Of a DNA stretch of 64,000 nt, positions 1 to 8,025 are shown piece by piece; within the stretch, counting starts at the first letter, position 1; every line of letters starts with the position of its first letter. The DNA comes from an uncultured Oscillospiraceae bacterium (GTDB taxonomy: Bacteria > Bacillota > Clostridia > Oscillospirales > Oscillospiraceae). The translations under genes were made by a program, and so were the position numbers. Under the pieces are notes generated by a model that did not search any database, had not been told where the DNA came from, and worked only from the letters and a program-made list of their open reading frames with translations. The stretch spans positions 9,938 through 73,937 of the forward strand of contig CAJTUD010000008.1 in the NCBI GenBank assembly GCA_910579725.1, written 5' to 3'.

Positions 1-2
1 AT

Positions 3-107
3 TCAAAGGTGACGCTGCGGCTGTCAGAGAAAAAGGTGAATTTCTTCGGCCCCAGAGGCTGTGATCCCAACGCTACATACCGGCCGCTGCCGGAGAAGGC
101 GGAATAG
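3..107 (+). CDS. 3' end of an unidentified protein (partial)
   Basis: Only the last 34 codons are inside the window, read in frame 3 and ending at TAG 105-107. The tail (..VTLRLSEKKVNFFGPRG..) has the beta-strand character of a TOBE domain as found at the C-terminus of MalK-type ABC ATPases, but this is a weak resemblance and the gene cannot be named from what is visible. A good intrinsic terminator follows, which supports this being a true gene end. Confidence 0.4.
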   Translation, partial: SKVTLRLSEKKVNFFGPRGCDPNATYRPLPEKAE

Positions 108-145
108 AGGGAACTTTTTGCAGCGCGGAGCATGATATGAATCAG

Positions 146-187
146 AAAGCGAGGGGAGTCCGGATTCGGTCCGGGCTCCTCTTGCTT
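146..187 (+). terminator. Rho-independent terminator of the upstream partial gene
   Basis: A long stem (GAGGGGAGTCCGGA / TCCGGGCTCCTC, with wobble and flanking AAGC/GCTT pairs) around a TTCG tetraloop is followed by a T-rich run (TTGCTTTCTTT). Confidence 0.75.
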
Positions 188-224
188 TCTTTCCGGAAAT
201 TTCCGGTATTTTTCTGCTTTTCTC

Positions 225-253
225 TTGCGGCGGAAGCGACCCCATGATATAAT
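225..253 (+). promoter_or_regulatory. Sigma-A-type promoter of the Na/Pi symporter gene
   Basis: TTGCGG (225-230), 17-bp spacer, TATAAT (248-253). The start codon of the next gene lies about 60 bp downstream, giving a short leader with AAAGGAG just before the ATG. Confidence 0.6.
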
Positions 254-314
254 ATAGGAGTATCATGGGATGATTTGGGCAATCTAAAGACAGAAACAGA
301 TAAAGGAGCATGAA

Positions 315-2084
315 ATGGATATTTTTTCCCTGTTCACTCTCTGCGGAGGACTGGCATTTTTCCTTTTCGGCATGTCCACCATGTCCTCCAGCCTGGAGAA
401 GCTGGCCGGCGGCCGGCTGGAACAGATGCTGAAAAAGATGACCGGAAACCTCTTCAAGAGCCTGCTGCTGGGGGCGGGTATCACCATTGCCATTCAGTCC
501 TCCTCCGCCATGACCGTCATGCTGGTGGGACTGGTCAACTCCGGCATCATGAATCTGGGGCAGACGGTGGGTGTCATCATGGGCTCCAATGTGGGCACCA
601 CCCTGACGGCCTGGATTCTCTCCCTGTCGGGGATTGAGGGAGACGTCATATGGCTGAAGCTGCTCAAGCCGGAGGTGTTTTCCCCGGTGATCGCTCTGGC
701 GGGTGTGATCATGACCATGTCCGCCAGGAAAACCCGGACCAGGGGCGCAGGGTCCATCATGGTGGGATTCGCCATTCTGATGACCGGAATGGAGCTGATG
801 AAAAACGCCATGAGCCCTCTGGCAGATATGCCGGAGTTTTCCTCCATTCTCACCGCCTTTACCAATCCTTTTCTGGGCGTCGCTGTGGGTGCGCTGTTCA
901 CCGGCGTCATCCAGTCCTCCGCCGCCTCGGTGGGTATTTTGCAGGCCCTCTCTCTTACGGGGAACATCACCTACGGCATGGCTCTGCCCATCATCATGGG
1001 GCAGAATATCGGAACCTGCGTAACCGCCCTGCTCAGCAGTATCGGCGTCAACCGCAACGCCCGGCGGGTATCGGTGATCCACATCTCCTTTAACCTTATC
1101 GGTACGGCGGTATGTCTGGCGGCCTTCTACGGTACGGACCTGATATTTCACTATGCCTTTATGGACGCGTCTATTGGTCCCGCCGGCATCGCCATGGTCC
1201 ACAGCATCTTCAACATTGCCACCACTCTGCTGCTGCTTCCCTTCACCAGACAGCTGGAAAAGCTTGCCTATCTGGTAGTCCGGGAGGACGCGGGCAAGAA
1301 GGAGGAGAAGTTTGCCTTTGTGGACGAGCGCCTGCTGGCCACTCCCTCGGTGGCCATCGCCGAGTGCGCCAACAAAACAGTGGAAATGGCCCATCTGGCG
1401 GAGAAAACCATTCTCACCTCTCTGGCTCTGCTGGAAAAATACGAGGAGAAAACGGCTGATGCGGTCATCCAAAACGAGGACAAGCTGGATCTGTACGAGG
1501 ACCAGCTGGGTACCCTTCTGGTTCATCTCAGCGGCAAATCCCTTTCCGACGAGGACAGCCGCAACATTTCCAAGCAGCTCCACACCATAGGCGATTTTGA
1601 GCGCATCGGCGACCACGCGGTGAACCTGCTGAAAACCGCCCAGGAAATCCACCAGAAGGGCATCCGCTTCTCCGGTCCGGCCTCAGAGGAGCTGCGGGTG
1701 CTGCTGGACGCACTGAAGGAAATCCTCTCCCTCACCACCCGGGCATACGCCCAGGGAGATTTGCGCATGGCCGCCAGCGTGGAACCGCTGGAGCAGGTGA
1801 TCGACGGTCTGGTGGCGGACATCAAGAGCAACCATATCGCCCGCCTGCAAAAGGGCCACTGCACCATTGAAATGGGCTTTGTTCTCTCGGATCTGCTGAC
1901 CAACTGCGAGCGAGTCAGCGATCACTGCTCCAACATCGCCGTGGCTCAGATTGAGACGGCTCTGAACGCTTATCAGGCCCACGAATACCTCAACGCGCTG
2001 AAAACCGGCAGCGACGCGGATTTCCGCGCCGCCTTCGACAGCTACCGCACCCGTTTCGCGGTGGTTCAGGAGAGCATGGGATAA
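315..2084 (+). CDS. Na+/phosphate cotransporter family protein with C-terminal PhoU domain
   Basis: A 589-residue inner-membrane protein. Residues 1-310 hold the two inverted NptA-type repeats, each with the family's QSS signature (QSSSAMTV near 60 and QSSAASVG near 200), followed by hydrophobic helices. Residues 345-545 are charged and helical with two PhoU-like three-helix bundles (…DFERIGDHAVNL… and …CERVSDHCSNI…), the metal/phosphate-sensing signature of PhoU. This NptA-PhoU fusion is a common bacterial architecture for sodium-coupled phosphate uptake or export. Start chosen at the ATG preceded by AAAGGAG; its own promoter and terminator make it monocistronic. The transport direction and substrate are not shown by the sequence. 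Confidence 0.93.
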   Translation: MDIFSLFTLCGGLAFFLFGMSTMSSSLEKLAGGRLEQMLKKMTGNLFKSLLLGAGITIAIQSSSAMTVMLVGLVNSGIMNLGQTVGVIMGSNVGTTLTAWILSLSGIEGDVIWLKLLKPEVFSPVIALAGVIMTMSARKTRTRGAGSIMVGFAILMTGMELMKNAMSPLADMPEFSSILTAFTNPFLGVAVGALFTGVIQSSAASVGILQALSLTGNITYGMALPIIMGQNIGTCVTALLSSIGVNRNARRVSVIHISFNLIGTAVCLAAFYGTDLIFHYAFMDASIGPAGIAMVHSIFNIATTLLLLPFTRQLEKLAYLVVREDAGKKEEKFAFVDERLLATPSVAIAECANKTVEMAHLAEKTILTSLALLEKYEEKTADAVIQNEDKLDLYEDQLGTLLVHLSGKSLSDEDSRNISKQLHTIGDFERIGDHAVNLLKTAQEIHQKGIRFSGPASEELRVLLDALKEILSLTTRAYAQGDLRMAASVEPLEQVIDGLVADIKSNHIARLQKGHCTIEMGFVLSDLLTNCERVSDHCSNIAVAQIETALNAYQAHEYLNALKTGSDADFRAAFDSYRTRFAVVQESMG

Positions 2085-2114
2085 GCGAGGTCCTTGGGGA
2101 TGATGACCCACCGC

Positions 2115-2152
2115 AAAAAAAGCGGAACAGCATACAGCTGTTCCGCTTTTTT
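2115..2152 (+). terminator. Rho-independent terminator after the symporter
   Basis: AAAAAAGCGGAACAGC, loop ATAC, then the complementary arm ending in a run of T. The A-tract at the other foot makes it usable from both strands. Confidence 0.9.
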
Positions 2153-2435
2153 GAGGCAGGACTTCTTATTCCAATTTTTTCGTCAGTTGCGCTTGCGAAA
2201 GTCCTCACTCATATCGCAATTTGCTTATCATTTCCCCTACCCGAATCATTCCCTCTCACCTGCCCACCGCAAACGCTAACCTGGGTGCGGGCAGCACAGA
2301 GGCCGCACAGGATACCGCAGCATGTCCAATTCCCATTTTTCATCCTCAATTTATCACAGCATACATTTTCTTATGGTGAGTAATAGACTAATAGAGATTG
2401 AAATAATGCACTTATAGTGACAAGGAGGGCTTACT

Positions 2436-2465
2436 ATGAAATTCGAAGAATGCCTGCCGGACTAA
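2436..2465 (+). CDS. Possible 9-codon peptide MKFEECLPD between a strong RBS and a terminator
   Basis: A strong Shine-Dalgarno (AAGGAGGG, 2423-2430) sits 5 bp before an ATG that opens a 9-codon frame ending in TAA, and the terminator hairpin begins 12 bp later. Candidate -10 hexamers (TATAGT at 2413-2418) lie upstream in an AT-rich patch. It may be a tiny expressed peptide, an mRNA leader remnant, or the surviving 5' end of a deleted gene. Nothing outside the arrangement itself supports function. Confidence 0.3.
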   Translation: MKFEECLPD

Positions 2466-2476
2466 CTGATCACACT

Positions 2477-2516
2477 GAAACGCCCCGCGCCCAAAGAGGG
2501 CGCGGGGCGTTTCCAT
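2477..2516. terminator. GC-rich hairpin serving both flanking transcripts
   Basis: GAAACGCCCCGCGCCC / GGGCGCGGGGCGTTTC around a 5-nt loop (AAAGA). On the plus strand it is followed by TTCCATTCTTTT. It also lies just past the 3' end of the minus-strand Cys-rich peptide gene. Confidence 0.75.
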
Positions 2517-2538
2517 TCTTTTGTGTAAGCTCACGCAA

Positions 2539-2769
2539 TCAGCAGCAGCTGTCGTTGCAGCCGCAGTTGTTGTTGCACCCACAGCCGCAATTGCAGTTGC
2601 AGCCGCAGTTGTTATTGCAGTTGCAACCGCAACCGCAGTTACAGCCGCAATTGCAGCCACCGCTGCCATTGCCGCAGCCGTTTCCGCTGCCACAGCAGCA
2701 AAACAGGATGATGATCAGAATGATGATCCAGCAGCATCCGCCGCCGCCAAAGCCGTTGTTGTTCCACAT
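2539..2769 (-). CDS. Cys/Gly/Asn-repeat small protein (chorion-class high-cysteine type)
   Basis: A 76-residue protein with three parts: a Gly/Asn-rich N-terminus (MWNNNGFGGGGCC), one hydrophobic segment of Ile/Leu/Phe (about 14-26), and a 50-residue tail made almost entirely of CNCG, CGCN and NNNC units with more than 20 cysteines. Its ATG is preceded by AGGAGG at 7 bp, so it is a genuine gene. Comparable proteins in Clostridia are annotated as chorion-class high-cysteine proteins; their role is unknown. A membrane-tethered metal-binding or disulfide cross-linked surface/spore component would fit the composition but is inference. Confidence 0.7.
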   Translation of the reverse strand: MWNNNGFGGGGCCWIIILIIILFCCCGSGNGCGNGSGGCNCGCNCGCGCNCNNNCGCNCNCGCGCNNNCGCNDSCC

Positions 2770-2853
2770 AAAGCAAATACCTCCTGTGAGATGTGAGGCC
2801 CATGTGCTCGCCTCAGTTCATCCTATGCAGGTATCTGCCGATGGTTCCAAAAT

Positions 2854-3915
2854 TTACTCGATCCGGAGTGTGCCAGCCTGCTCCCGGGCGGTGGAAAGCT
2901 GCTCCGCCGTCATCACACCCGCCGCCGTCAGCCGCTGGGCCAGCGTCCGGTTTTCTCCGCTGACGGGTACGTCCAGCGCGTAATAGGAGACGTAGGCCAC
3001 ATGAGCCCGCAGGAACTGCCCGCTCTTCAGCGCCGTATACTCGCCCTTTGTCAAAATGCCGCCGGTCAGCGCCCGTTCCAGACTGGAGGTATAATCGTTT
3101 ACCCCCGCCACGCTGTAGCCCAGGGCTCTGAGCAGGAACTCCACATACTCCACGGCGGAGATAGACTGGCTGCCGCCGAACCGTCCGGCAGATACGCCGT
3201 TGGCGTACCCTTTGGCATAGGCCCAGGCCACATAGCGGTCCAGCCAGGACGGTACGTCAGTAAAGGGATGGCTGCCGGTAAAGGCCAACGCAGCCTCCTC
3301 CTCCCCCAGAATACGCAGGAACATCACCAGTCCTTCCCCCCGCGTGGGAGCCAGATGGAGATCAAAGCCTTCGCCGAAGCCGGAACCGCTGCCCCGAAAC
3401 AGATTCAGGGATTTCAGCGCCCGGGAGATGGCAAAATAATCCGGCGTTTGGGAGAGATCCAGCGTACCGCCGCCCTCGCAAAGCAGCACCGCCGCCGGAG
3501 AGGAAACCGTAAAATCCGCGCTTTCCGCCGTGATATAGCGGTGATCCGGGCGGAGAATCTGACTGCCGGAAATTTCTGCGCCCTCAGTTACGTCCACCAG
3601 AGTTCCCCTGGAAAGGCTCACCTCGCCCCCCAGCGGCGTCACCGTCATACCTGTGCGGCAGGTGAGAATGTCCCCCTCCTTCAACATCAGCTCTCCCCCG
3701 CCGGTAACAGCGTCGGGCAGGCCAGGCTCCCGCTGCTCCACGCCGGAACGGATCGTCTGATCGGAGGCATCCAGCCGCGCGTTTAGGGCGGCGTCCAGGG
3801 ACTGTATAAATTCGCCCTCCAGGTAGGACCGGGAGATCAGAGGATCCGTCCCGGCAGCGGTCGGCGCCATCAGGCACAGCACCGCTCCCAGAATCAGGGC
3901 AAAGGTCTTTTTCAT
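2854..3915 (-). CDS. Exported protein with S-layer homology (SLH) domain
   Basis: 353 residues with a clear signal peptide (MKKTFALILGAVLCLMAPTAAG). The C-terminal half carries an SLH-like unit (..FTDVPSWLDRYVAWAYAKGYANG..) followed by a second, weaker repeat ending near residue 340. SLH domains bind secondary cell-wall polymers, so the protein is probably wall-associated. The middle (about 60-180) is beta-rich and unrecognised. Start supported by AAAGGAG 6 bp upstream. It lies downstream of rex on the same strand but has a 47-bp gap and a distinct job. Confidence 0.75.
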   Translation of the reverse strand: MKKTFALILGAVLCLMAPTAAGTDPLISRSYLEGEFIQSLDAALNARLDASDQTIRSGVEQREPGLPDAVTGGGELMLKEGDILTCRTGMTVTPLGGEVSLSRGTLVDVTEGAEISGSQILRPDHRYITAESADFTVSSPAAVLLCEGGGTLDLSQTPDYFAISRALKSLNLFRGSGSGFGEGFDLHLAPTRGEGLVMFLRILGEEEAALAFTGSHPFTDVPSWLDRYVAWAYAKGYANGVSAGRFGGSQSISAVEYVEFLLRALGYSVAGVNDYTSSLERALTGGILTKGEYTALKSGQFLRAHVAYVSYYALDVPVSGENRTLAQRLTAAGVMTAEQLSTAREQAGTLRIE

Positions 3916-3962
3916 AATTGCTCCTTTCAGAGCCTGGATGCCGGTGGGGCTCCCAGGCGAAG

Positions 3963-4592
3963 CTACCGGTCCGTGATTCGATAGCTCAAGGTCAGCAGGC
4001 TGTCAGCAAAATGGACATCCTCAAAACGGACATTCTCCGCCTCGCTGCTCAGCTCTACGTTGGTAAAGTTCCAGAATCCCCGAACGCCCAGGCTGATGAG
4101 CCGGTCCGCGGTCTGCTGGGCCACCGCCTGGGGCACAGTAAGCACCGCCACATCAGGCTTGTGCGCCGGAACAAAGCGCTCCAGTTCGATGCAATCCAGA
4201 ACCGGAACGCCCGCCACCTCCCTGCCCACAAGGGCCGGGGACACATCAAAGGCTGCCTCCAGCAGAAAACCGGCGTCATGGAAATGAAAGTTCTGAATCA
4301 AGGCTCTGCCCAGGTTGCCCACGCCCACCACAATGATGCGGTGGCGCTCGTCCACGCCGAGAATATGGCCAATCTCGCTGCGCAGCTCCTCCACGTTGTA
4401 GCCGTAACCCTGCTGGCCAAATTCACCGAAGCAGCTGAGATCCTGCCGGATCTGGGAGGCAGTAATCCCCATCTTTTCTCCCAGCGTGCTGGAGGAAATC
4501 CGCACGCTTCCCTTTCCGTGGAGATCGTCCAGATAGCGGTAATAGCGTGGCAGCCGCCGGATCACGGCGTCGGATACATTTTGCTTCTTCAT
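3963..4592 (-). CDS. rex: Redox-sensing transcriptional repressor Rex
   Basis: About 209 residues from the chosen start. An N-terminal winged helix (..VIRRLPRYYRYL.. and ..ITASQIRQDLSCFGEFGQQGYGY..) is followed by a Rossmann NAD(H)-binding fold with the GVGNLGRA glycine motif. Rex represses fermentation and electron-transfer genes when NADH is low and is released by NADH. The frame is open 7 codons further up (ATG at 4613), but that codon lacks a Shine-Dalgarno, while GGAAGGA precedes the ATG at 4592 and the family usually begins just before the RLP motif. An 18-bp palindrome overlaps its promoter, suggesting autoregulation. Confidence 0.92.
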   Translation of the reverse strand: MKKQNVSDAVIRRLPRYYRYLDDLHGKGSVRISSSTLGEKMGITASQIRQDLSCFGEFGQQGYGYNVEELRSEIGHILGVDERHRIIVVGVGNLGRALIQNFHFHDAGFLLEAAFDVSPALVGREVAGVPVLDCIELERFVPAHKPDVAVLTVPQAVAQQTADRLISLGVRGFWNFTNVELSSEAENVRFEDVHFADSLLTLSYRITDR

Positions 4593-4634
4593 ATATGTAC
4601 AGCATCCTTCCATACGCTCGGATAATTTTTTTCT

Positions 4635-4663
4635 ATTTTACTACATTGACAATAACTTGTCAA
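4635..4663 (-). promoter_or_regulatory. rex promoter with overlapping 18-bp palindromic operator
   Basis: On the minus strand TTGACA (4663-4658), a 17-bp spacer and TAAAAT (4640-4635) form a near-consensus promoter. The -35 box is one arm of a perfect inverted repeat, TTGACAA-4-TTGTCAA, at 4646-4663. The 7-4-7 geometry matches that of Rex operators, although the half-site differs from the common TTGTTAA/TTGTGAA. Autorepression is inferred. Confidence 0.65.
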
Positions 4664-4798
4664 TCCGGAGAGACGGCCATTTTATCCCATACGGCAGCCT
4701 TTTGCCGCAAAGCTGGCAACAAAATCTTTCCGCTGCCCTTTCTTTTCCAGCTGTTTCTGCCGATATAAGAGTGAAAGCACAGGAAAGGGGGACCCGTC

Positions 4799-5566
4799 AT
4801 GCAGGATATGAGCATCTATGGCGCCGCGCAGCAGACGCCGCAGCAGAGCTGGTCCAAGGATTCCCAGCCGGAGGCGGCGGCAGCCGCGGCGGAAGAGGCG
4901 GCCTCCTTGCCCACCCTGCTCTCTGAAAAGGAGGAGGAAGGGAAAAATCTGGTAGAAATGATCCGGGACGCTCAGGAGAAGGCAGAAGCCCAGCGGGAGG
5001 CCATGAAGATGCCCAAGAGCAGCACCCGGTATGGCGACGCTCCGCTGGAGGCCTACGCCCGTCTGGCCCGGGCCAGAAACCGTATGGAGGTCAACGCCGC
5101 CTCGGGCTACGCCCGCCGCCGGCTGACCCAGTTCAAGACCGCTCTGCGCACCGACAGCGACAACGCCGCAAAAATCAAGGCCGCCATCAGCCAGCTGCAA
5201 AAGGCCGTCAACCGGGGCGAAAAAAAGAAACGGGAGCTGGATCGGGAACGTCTGACGGAGGTCCGCCGCAAGCGGGCCGCCAAGGAAGAGCGCAGGGAGC
5301 AGGAACAGCGGCTCCGCCAAGAACTCCGCCGCCGAAAAAGCCAGCGGATGATCCGGGAGTCCGGCTATCTGCGCGAGGCTGAGATTTCTGACCGTCTTGC
5401 CTCCCACCTCACCGCAACTCAAATGGAACTGCGCCAGCAGGCTCAGGACCTGACCGCGTCCGCTGCCGCTTCTATGGAGTCTGTCGTACAGCAATACTCC
5501 GCCGTCACCGCAGCCGCCAGTGCTCCCGCCGTCCCGGCCGATGCCGGATTTTCGGGACTGGCGTAG
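4799..5566 (+). CDS. Charged coiled-coil protein of unknown function
   Basis: 255 residues, no signal peptide or membrane segment. An Ala/Gln/Glu-rich N-terminus (1-60) leads into a long, highly charged helical middle (about 100-185) rich in Arg, Lys and Glu (runs such as EERREQEQRLRQELRRRKSQR, partly quoted), typical of a coiled coil. The C-terminus is Ala-rich. A strong RBS (AGGAAAGGGGG) precedes the ATG and a terminator follows, so it is monocistronic. I do not recognise the family. Confidence 0.75.
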   Translation: MQDMSIYGAAQQTPQQSWSKDSQPEAAAAAAEEAASLPTLLSEKEEEGKNLVEMIRDAQEKAEAQREAMKMPKSSTRYGDAPLEAYARLARARNRMEVNAASGYARRRLTQFKTALRTDSDNAAKIKAAISQLQKAVNRGEKKKRELDRERLTEVRRKRAAKEERREQEQRLRQELRRRKSQRMIRESGYLREAEISDRLASHLTATQMELRQQAQDLTASAAASMESVVQQYSAVTAAASAPAVPADAGFSGLA

Positions 5567-5584
5567 ACCAGCGAAAATGGCAGA

Positions 5585-5619
5585 CGCCCCGCCGGAAATC
5601 CGGTGGGGCAAATTTTTTT
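5585..5619 (+). terminator. Rho-independent terminator
   Basis: GCCCCGCCGGA / TCCGGTGGGGC hairpin followed by AATTTTTTT, directly after the coiled-coil protein gene. Confidence 0.9.
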
Positions 5620-6098
5620 AGGATTCTCTCCGCCGCCAAGAAACTGCGAGGAACAAAGAAGCATACTGCAAAAATGCGCCGTGTGCCGCATGATTTTTGA
5701 CGGCAAACAGAAACGCATCAAAACAATTCCTGCATATGTTACTTAACAGCGGCTATTGCGGATTTTACGCTGCACTTTTTTGTATGGGACGGTTATATGT
5801 TAGCCACCTGTTTCCTTGGAGCGGCTACTTTCATTCCGGGTATCCTGCAAATCAAGGCTGGGACAAAGTTTAATGCAGGCTGTAGGCATTATGAAGGGTA
5901 GTTCTACAATACACGCCGCTGTTCAGTCGATAAAATGGAACCTTCGTGCAAAGCACCGGCCTCTGCCAGCAACTCTAGCAGAGGCCGGGTATAGTCACTT
6001 TTCAAATCCGGTACATCTGGCGGAACCGGCTGCTTCTGTCCGGGATTCCATCCACAGGGCAAAGCTGTATGTCCGCAAGCGTACCGCAACAAACCGTA
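5620..6098. other. Gene-free stretch with the probable TRAP operon terminator
   Basis: No convincing coding frame. A stable hairpin at 5956-5988 (CCGGCCTCTGC / GCAGAGGCCGG, 11-bp arms) lies about 110 bp beyond the dctM stop on the minus strand and is the likely end of that operon, although its T-run is poor. The rest shows no recognisable signal. Confidence 0.5.
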
Positions 6099-7385
6099 TC
6101 AGGTCACTGGCGCCAGTGTATCCGGAAGGAACATGATGACCTGCGGGAAGATGATGCACAAAAACAGAACCCCTACCGCAATCGCCACCATTGGCAGTAC
6201 CGCTTTCGATGTTTTCGCCAGACTGACCTTTCCAATCTTTGAGGAAACAAACAGACAAGTCCCTACCGGAGGCGTCAGCGCGCCGATGCAGACGTTCACC
6301 ACCAGCAGTACGCCGAAGAAAACAGGGTCGATGCTCAGCTGCTGCAAAACAGACAGCATGATCGGACTTAGCAGTACAATGATAGCTACTGCATCCATAA
6401 AGCATCCCAGAATCAGGACAAATGTGCTGATCAGCAGCAGAACAATGGTTGGATTTGTCGAAACCGACAGAAGCATCAGCGCAATCTGCTGAGGAATCTG
6501 CTGACTGGTAAGCACCCACGCCAGCACCGAACAGCAGGAGATGATGAACATGACAACCGCGGTATTTTTTGCGGCGCTCAGACAAATTTTGGGGATACTC
6601 TTCCATTTGATAGTCTTATAAACAAACTTCCCTACCAGAAATGTGTATACCGCGGCGACACAGGCTGCCTCTGTCGCCGTAAAGATTCCGCTGAAAATGC
6701 CGCCCAGAATAATTACCGGCATCAAAAGAGCCAATATGCTCTCCTGAAGCGATGCCAAGAGGTCCTGAAGGCGAAACTTTCCTTCTTCGCGGGGATAGTG
6801 ATGTCGTTTTGCGTAAAATCTGGTGTACACCATGAGTCCCAGGCCAAACAGAATCCCAGGAACTGCCCCGCCCAGAAACATCCGCTCCACCGAGGCGTTG
6901 GCGATCACGGCATATATGACCATAGGGATGCTGGGGGGAATAATCGGTCCGATGGCGCCTCCCGAAGCAATCAGAGCAGCAGAAAATCCATCATCATAGC
7001 CGCGCGCCCGCATCTGCGGCAGCAGCATTCCGCCAATTGCTGCCGCCGTGGCCACCGCCGAACCGCTCATTGCCGCAAAAATCATTGCTACCAGTATGGC
7101 TACGTGGCCCAGACCTCCATGGAGGCGGCCCACAATAGAATAGGCAAAATCCATCAGGCGCTGGGTTAACCTGCTCTCCTCCATCAGCGCACCGGCCAGC
7201 ATGAAAAACAGGACGGCTACCAGCGGAGAGGAATCATTTCCATTAAACATATTTTGGGCAATGGTAACGGGGTTGAATATCCCCTCCGTTGTCATGACGA
7301 CCACACCCAGACCAGACAGGCTGAAGGCAACCGGGACGCCGATGATGACCGCTGCTAAAAACAGAATAACAAATAGTATGATCAT
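6099..7385 (-). CDS. dctM: TRAP transporter large permease (DctM/SiaM family)
   Basis: 428 residues with about 12 hydrophobic segments and hallmark DctM features (..MSGSAVATAAAIGGMLLPQM.. around 108-130 and ..GAIGPIIPPSIPMVIYA..). It is the ion-coupled permease subunit of a tripartite ATP-independent periplasmic transporter, working with the DctQ small subunit and the DctP binding protein encoded just upstream. Its ATG overlaps the dctQ stop (ATGA), implying translational coupling. Length and topology are normal for the family. TRAP systems carry organic acids using the sodium gradient; the substrate here is unknown, but the operon partners suggest a carboxylic acid. Confidence 0.95.
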   Translation of the reverse strand: MIILFVILFLAAVIIGVPVAFSLSGLGVVVMTTEGIFNPVTIAQNMFNGNDSSPLVAVLFFMLAGALMEESRLTQRLMDFAYSIVGRLHGGLGHVAILVAMIFAAMSGSAVATAAAIGGMLLPQMRARGYDDGFSAALIASGGAIGPIIPPSIPMVIYAVIANASVERMFLGGAVPGILFGLGLMVYTRFYAKRHHYPREEGKFRLQDLLASLQESILALLMPVIILGGIFSGIFTATEAACVAAVYTFLVGKFVYKTIKWKSIPKICLSAAKNTAVVMFIISCCSVLAWVLTSQQIPQQIALMLLSVSTNPTIVLLLISTFVLILGCFMDAVAIIVLLSPIMLSVLQQLSIDPVFFGVLLVVNVCIGALTPPVGTCLFVSSKIGKVSLAKTSKAVLPMVAIAVGVLFLCIIFPQVIMFLPDTLAPVT

Positions 7386-7924
7386 TGGTCATTCTCCTTT
7401 TCTGCTTGTCTGCTACCGGCGTTGTCTGCGGACAGGTCCGGTTGATCCGTCCACATTAGGAATAGCCGCGCTAGGAGAAAGAGGGCTGATCCTGCGGCGC
7501 ATATGGGCATGGAGAGGTAGACTACCCCCATAGGCAGATTCAACGAGGTCATGGTCTGCCGCATCTGCACCCGGATCAGGGTCAATGAGCCCTGTCCCAT
7601 AAAATACAGGATGATCAGCATAAAAACAATGATGATTGTTTCCAGTACTCTCCCCAGCTGTGGGTTCAGCTTGGTCTGAAGGAGATCAAACCGCGTGAGG
7701 TCGTTGGTATAAACGGCCGTTGGAACTCCAAGGAATACGACCCAGATATAGAGATACCGCAGCACCTCTTCACTCCATTTAAAGGATTGCAGCCCAACTG
7801 TTCGCATCGTGATCTGCAAAAACATAACGACCGTCATAGCCAGTACCAGCAACACCAGCATGACGGAAAGCACTTTATACAGAAGCTTCATCAATTTCCG
7901 AAGTGCTGTCGTAAAGGTAGTCAT
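7382..7924 (-). CDS. dctQ: TRAP transporter small permease (DctQ)
   Basis: 180 residues with four membrane segments (about 15-38, 52-70, 95-115, 135-157), the standard DctQ layout. The ..FKWSEEVLRYLYIWVVFLG.. stretch is a typical signature of the family. It acts with DctM and DctP. GGAG lies 5 bp before the ATG. A 101-bp gap separates it from dctP and a 4-bp overlap joins it to dctM. Confidence 0.93.
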   Translation of the reverse strand: MTTFTTALRKLMKLLYKVLSVMLVLLVLAMTVVMFLQITMRTVGLQSFKWSEEVLRYLYIWVVFLGVPTAVYTNDLTRFDLLQTKLNPQLGRVLETIIIVFMLIILYFMGQGSLTLIRVQMRQTMTSLNLPMGVVYLSMPICAAGSALFLLARLFLMWTDQPDLSADNAGSRQAEKENDQ

Positions 7925-8025
7925 ATAGCTCCTTTCTCTGCGGCTGTTCCCGCAGCGGGGGAACGGCAGACCTTCCTAATATGCCCCGGGCGGCCCCTGA
8001 CTCGGAGCCACCCGGCGGCTTTCTG

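Noticed and set aside
24..1652. 542-codon minus-strand frame opposite the Na/Pi symporter
   Set aside because: Shadow of a gene with clear family motifs; crosses the terminator and promoter region and has no sensible protein features.
7981..8025. GC-rich dyad between dctP and dctQ as a terminator
   Set aside because: Stem is imperfect with no T-run, and the flanking genes form a single functional operon.
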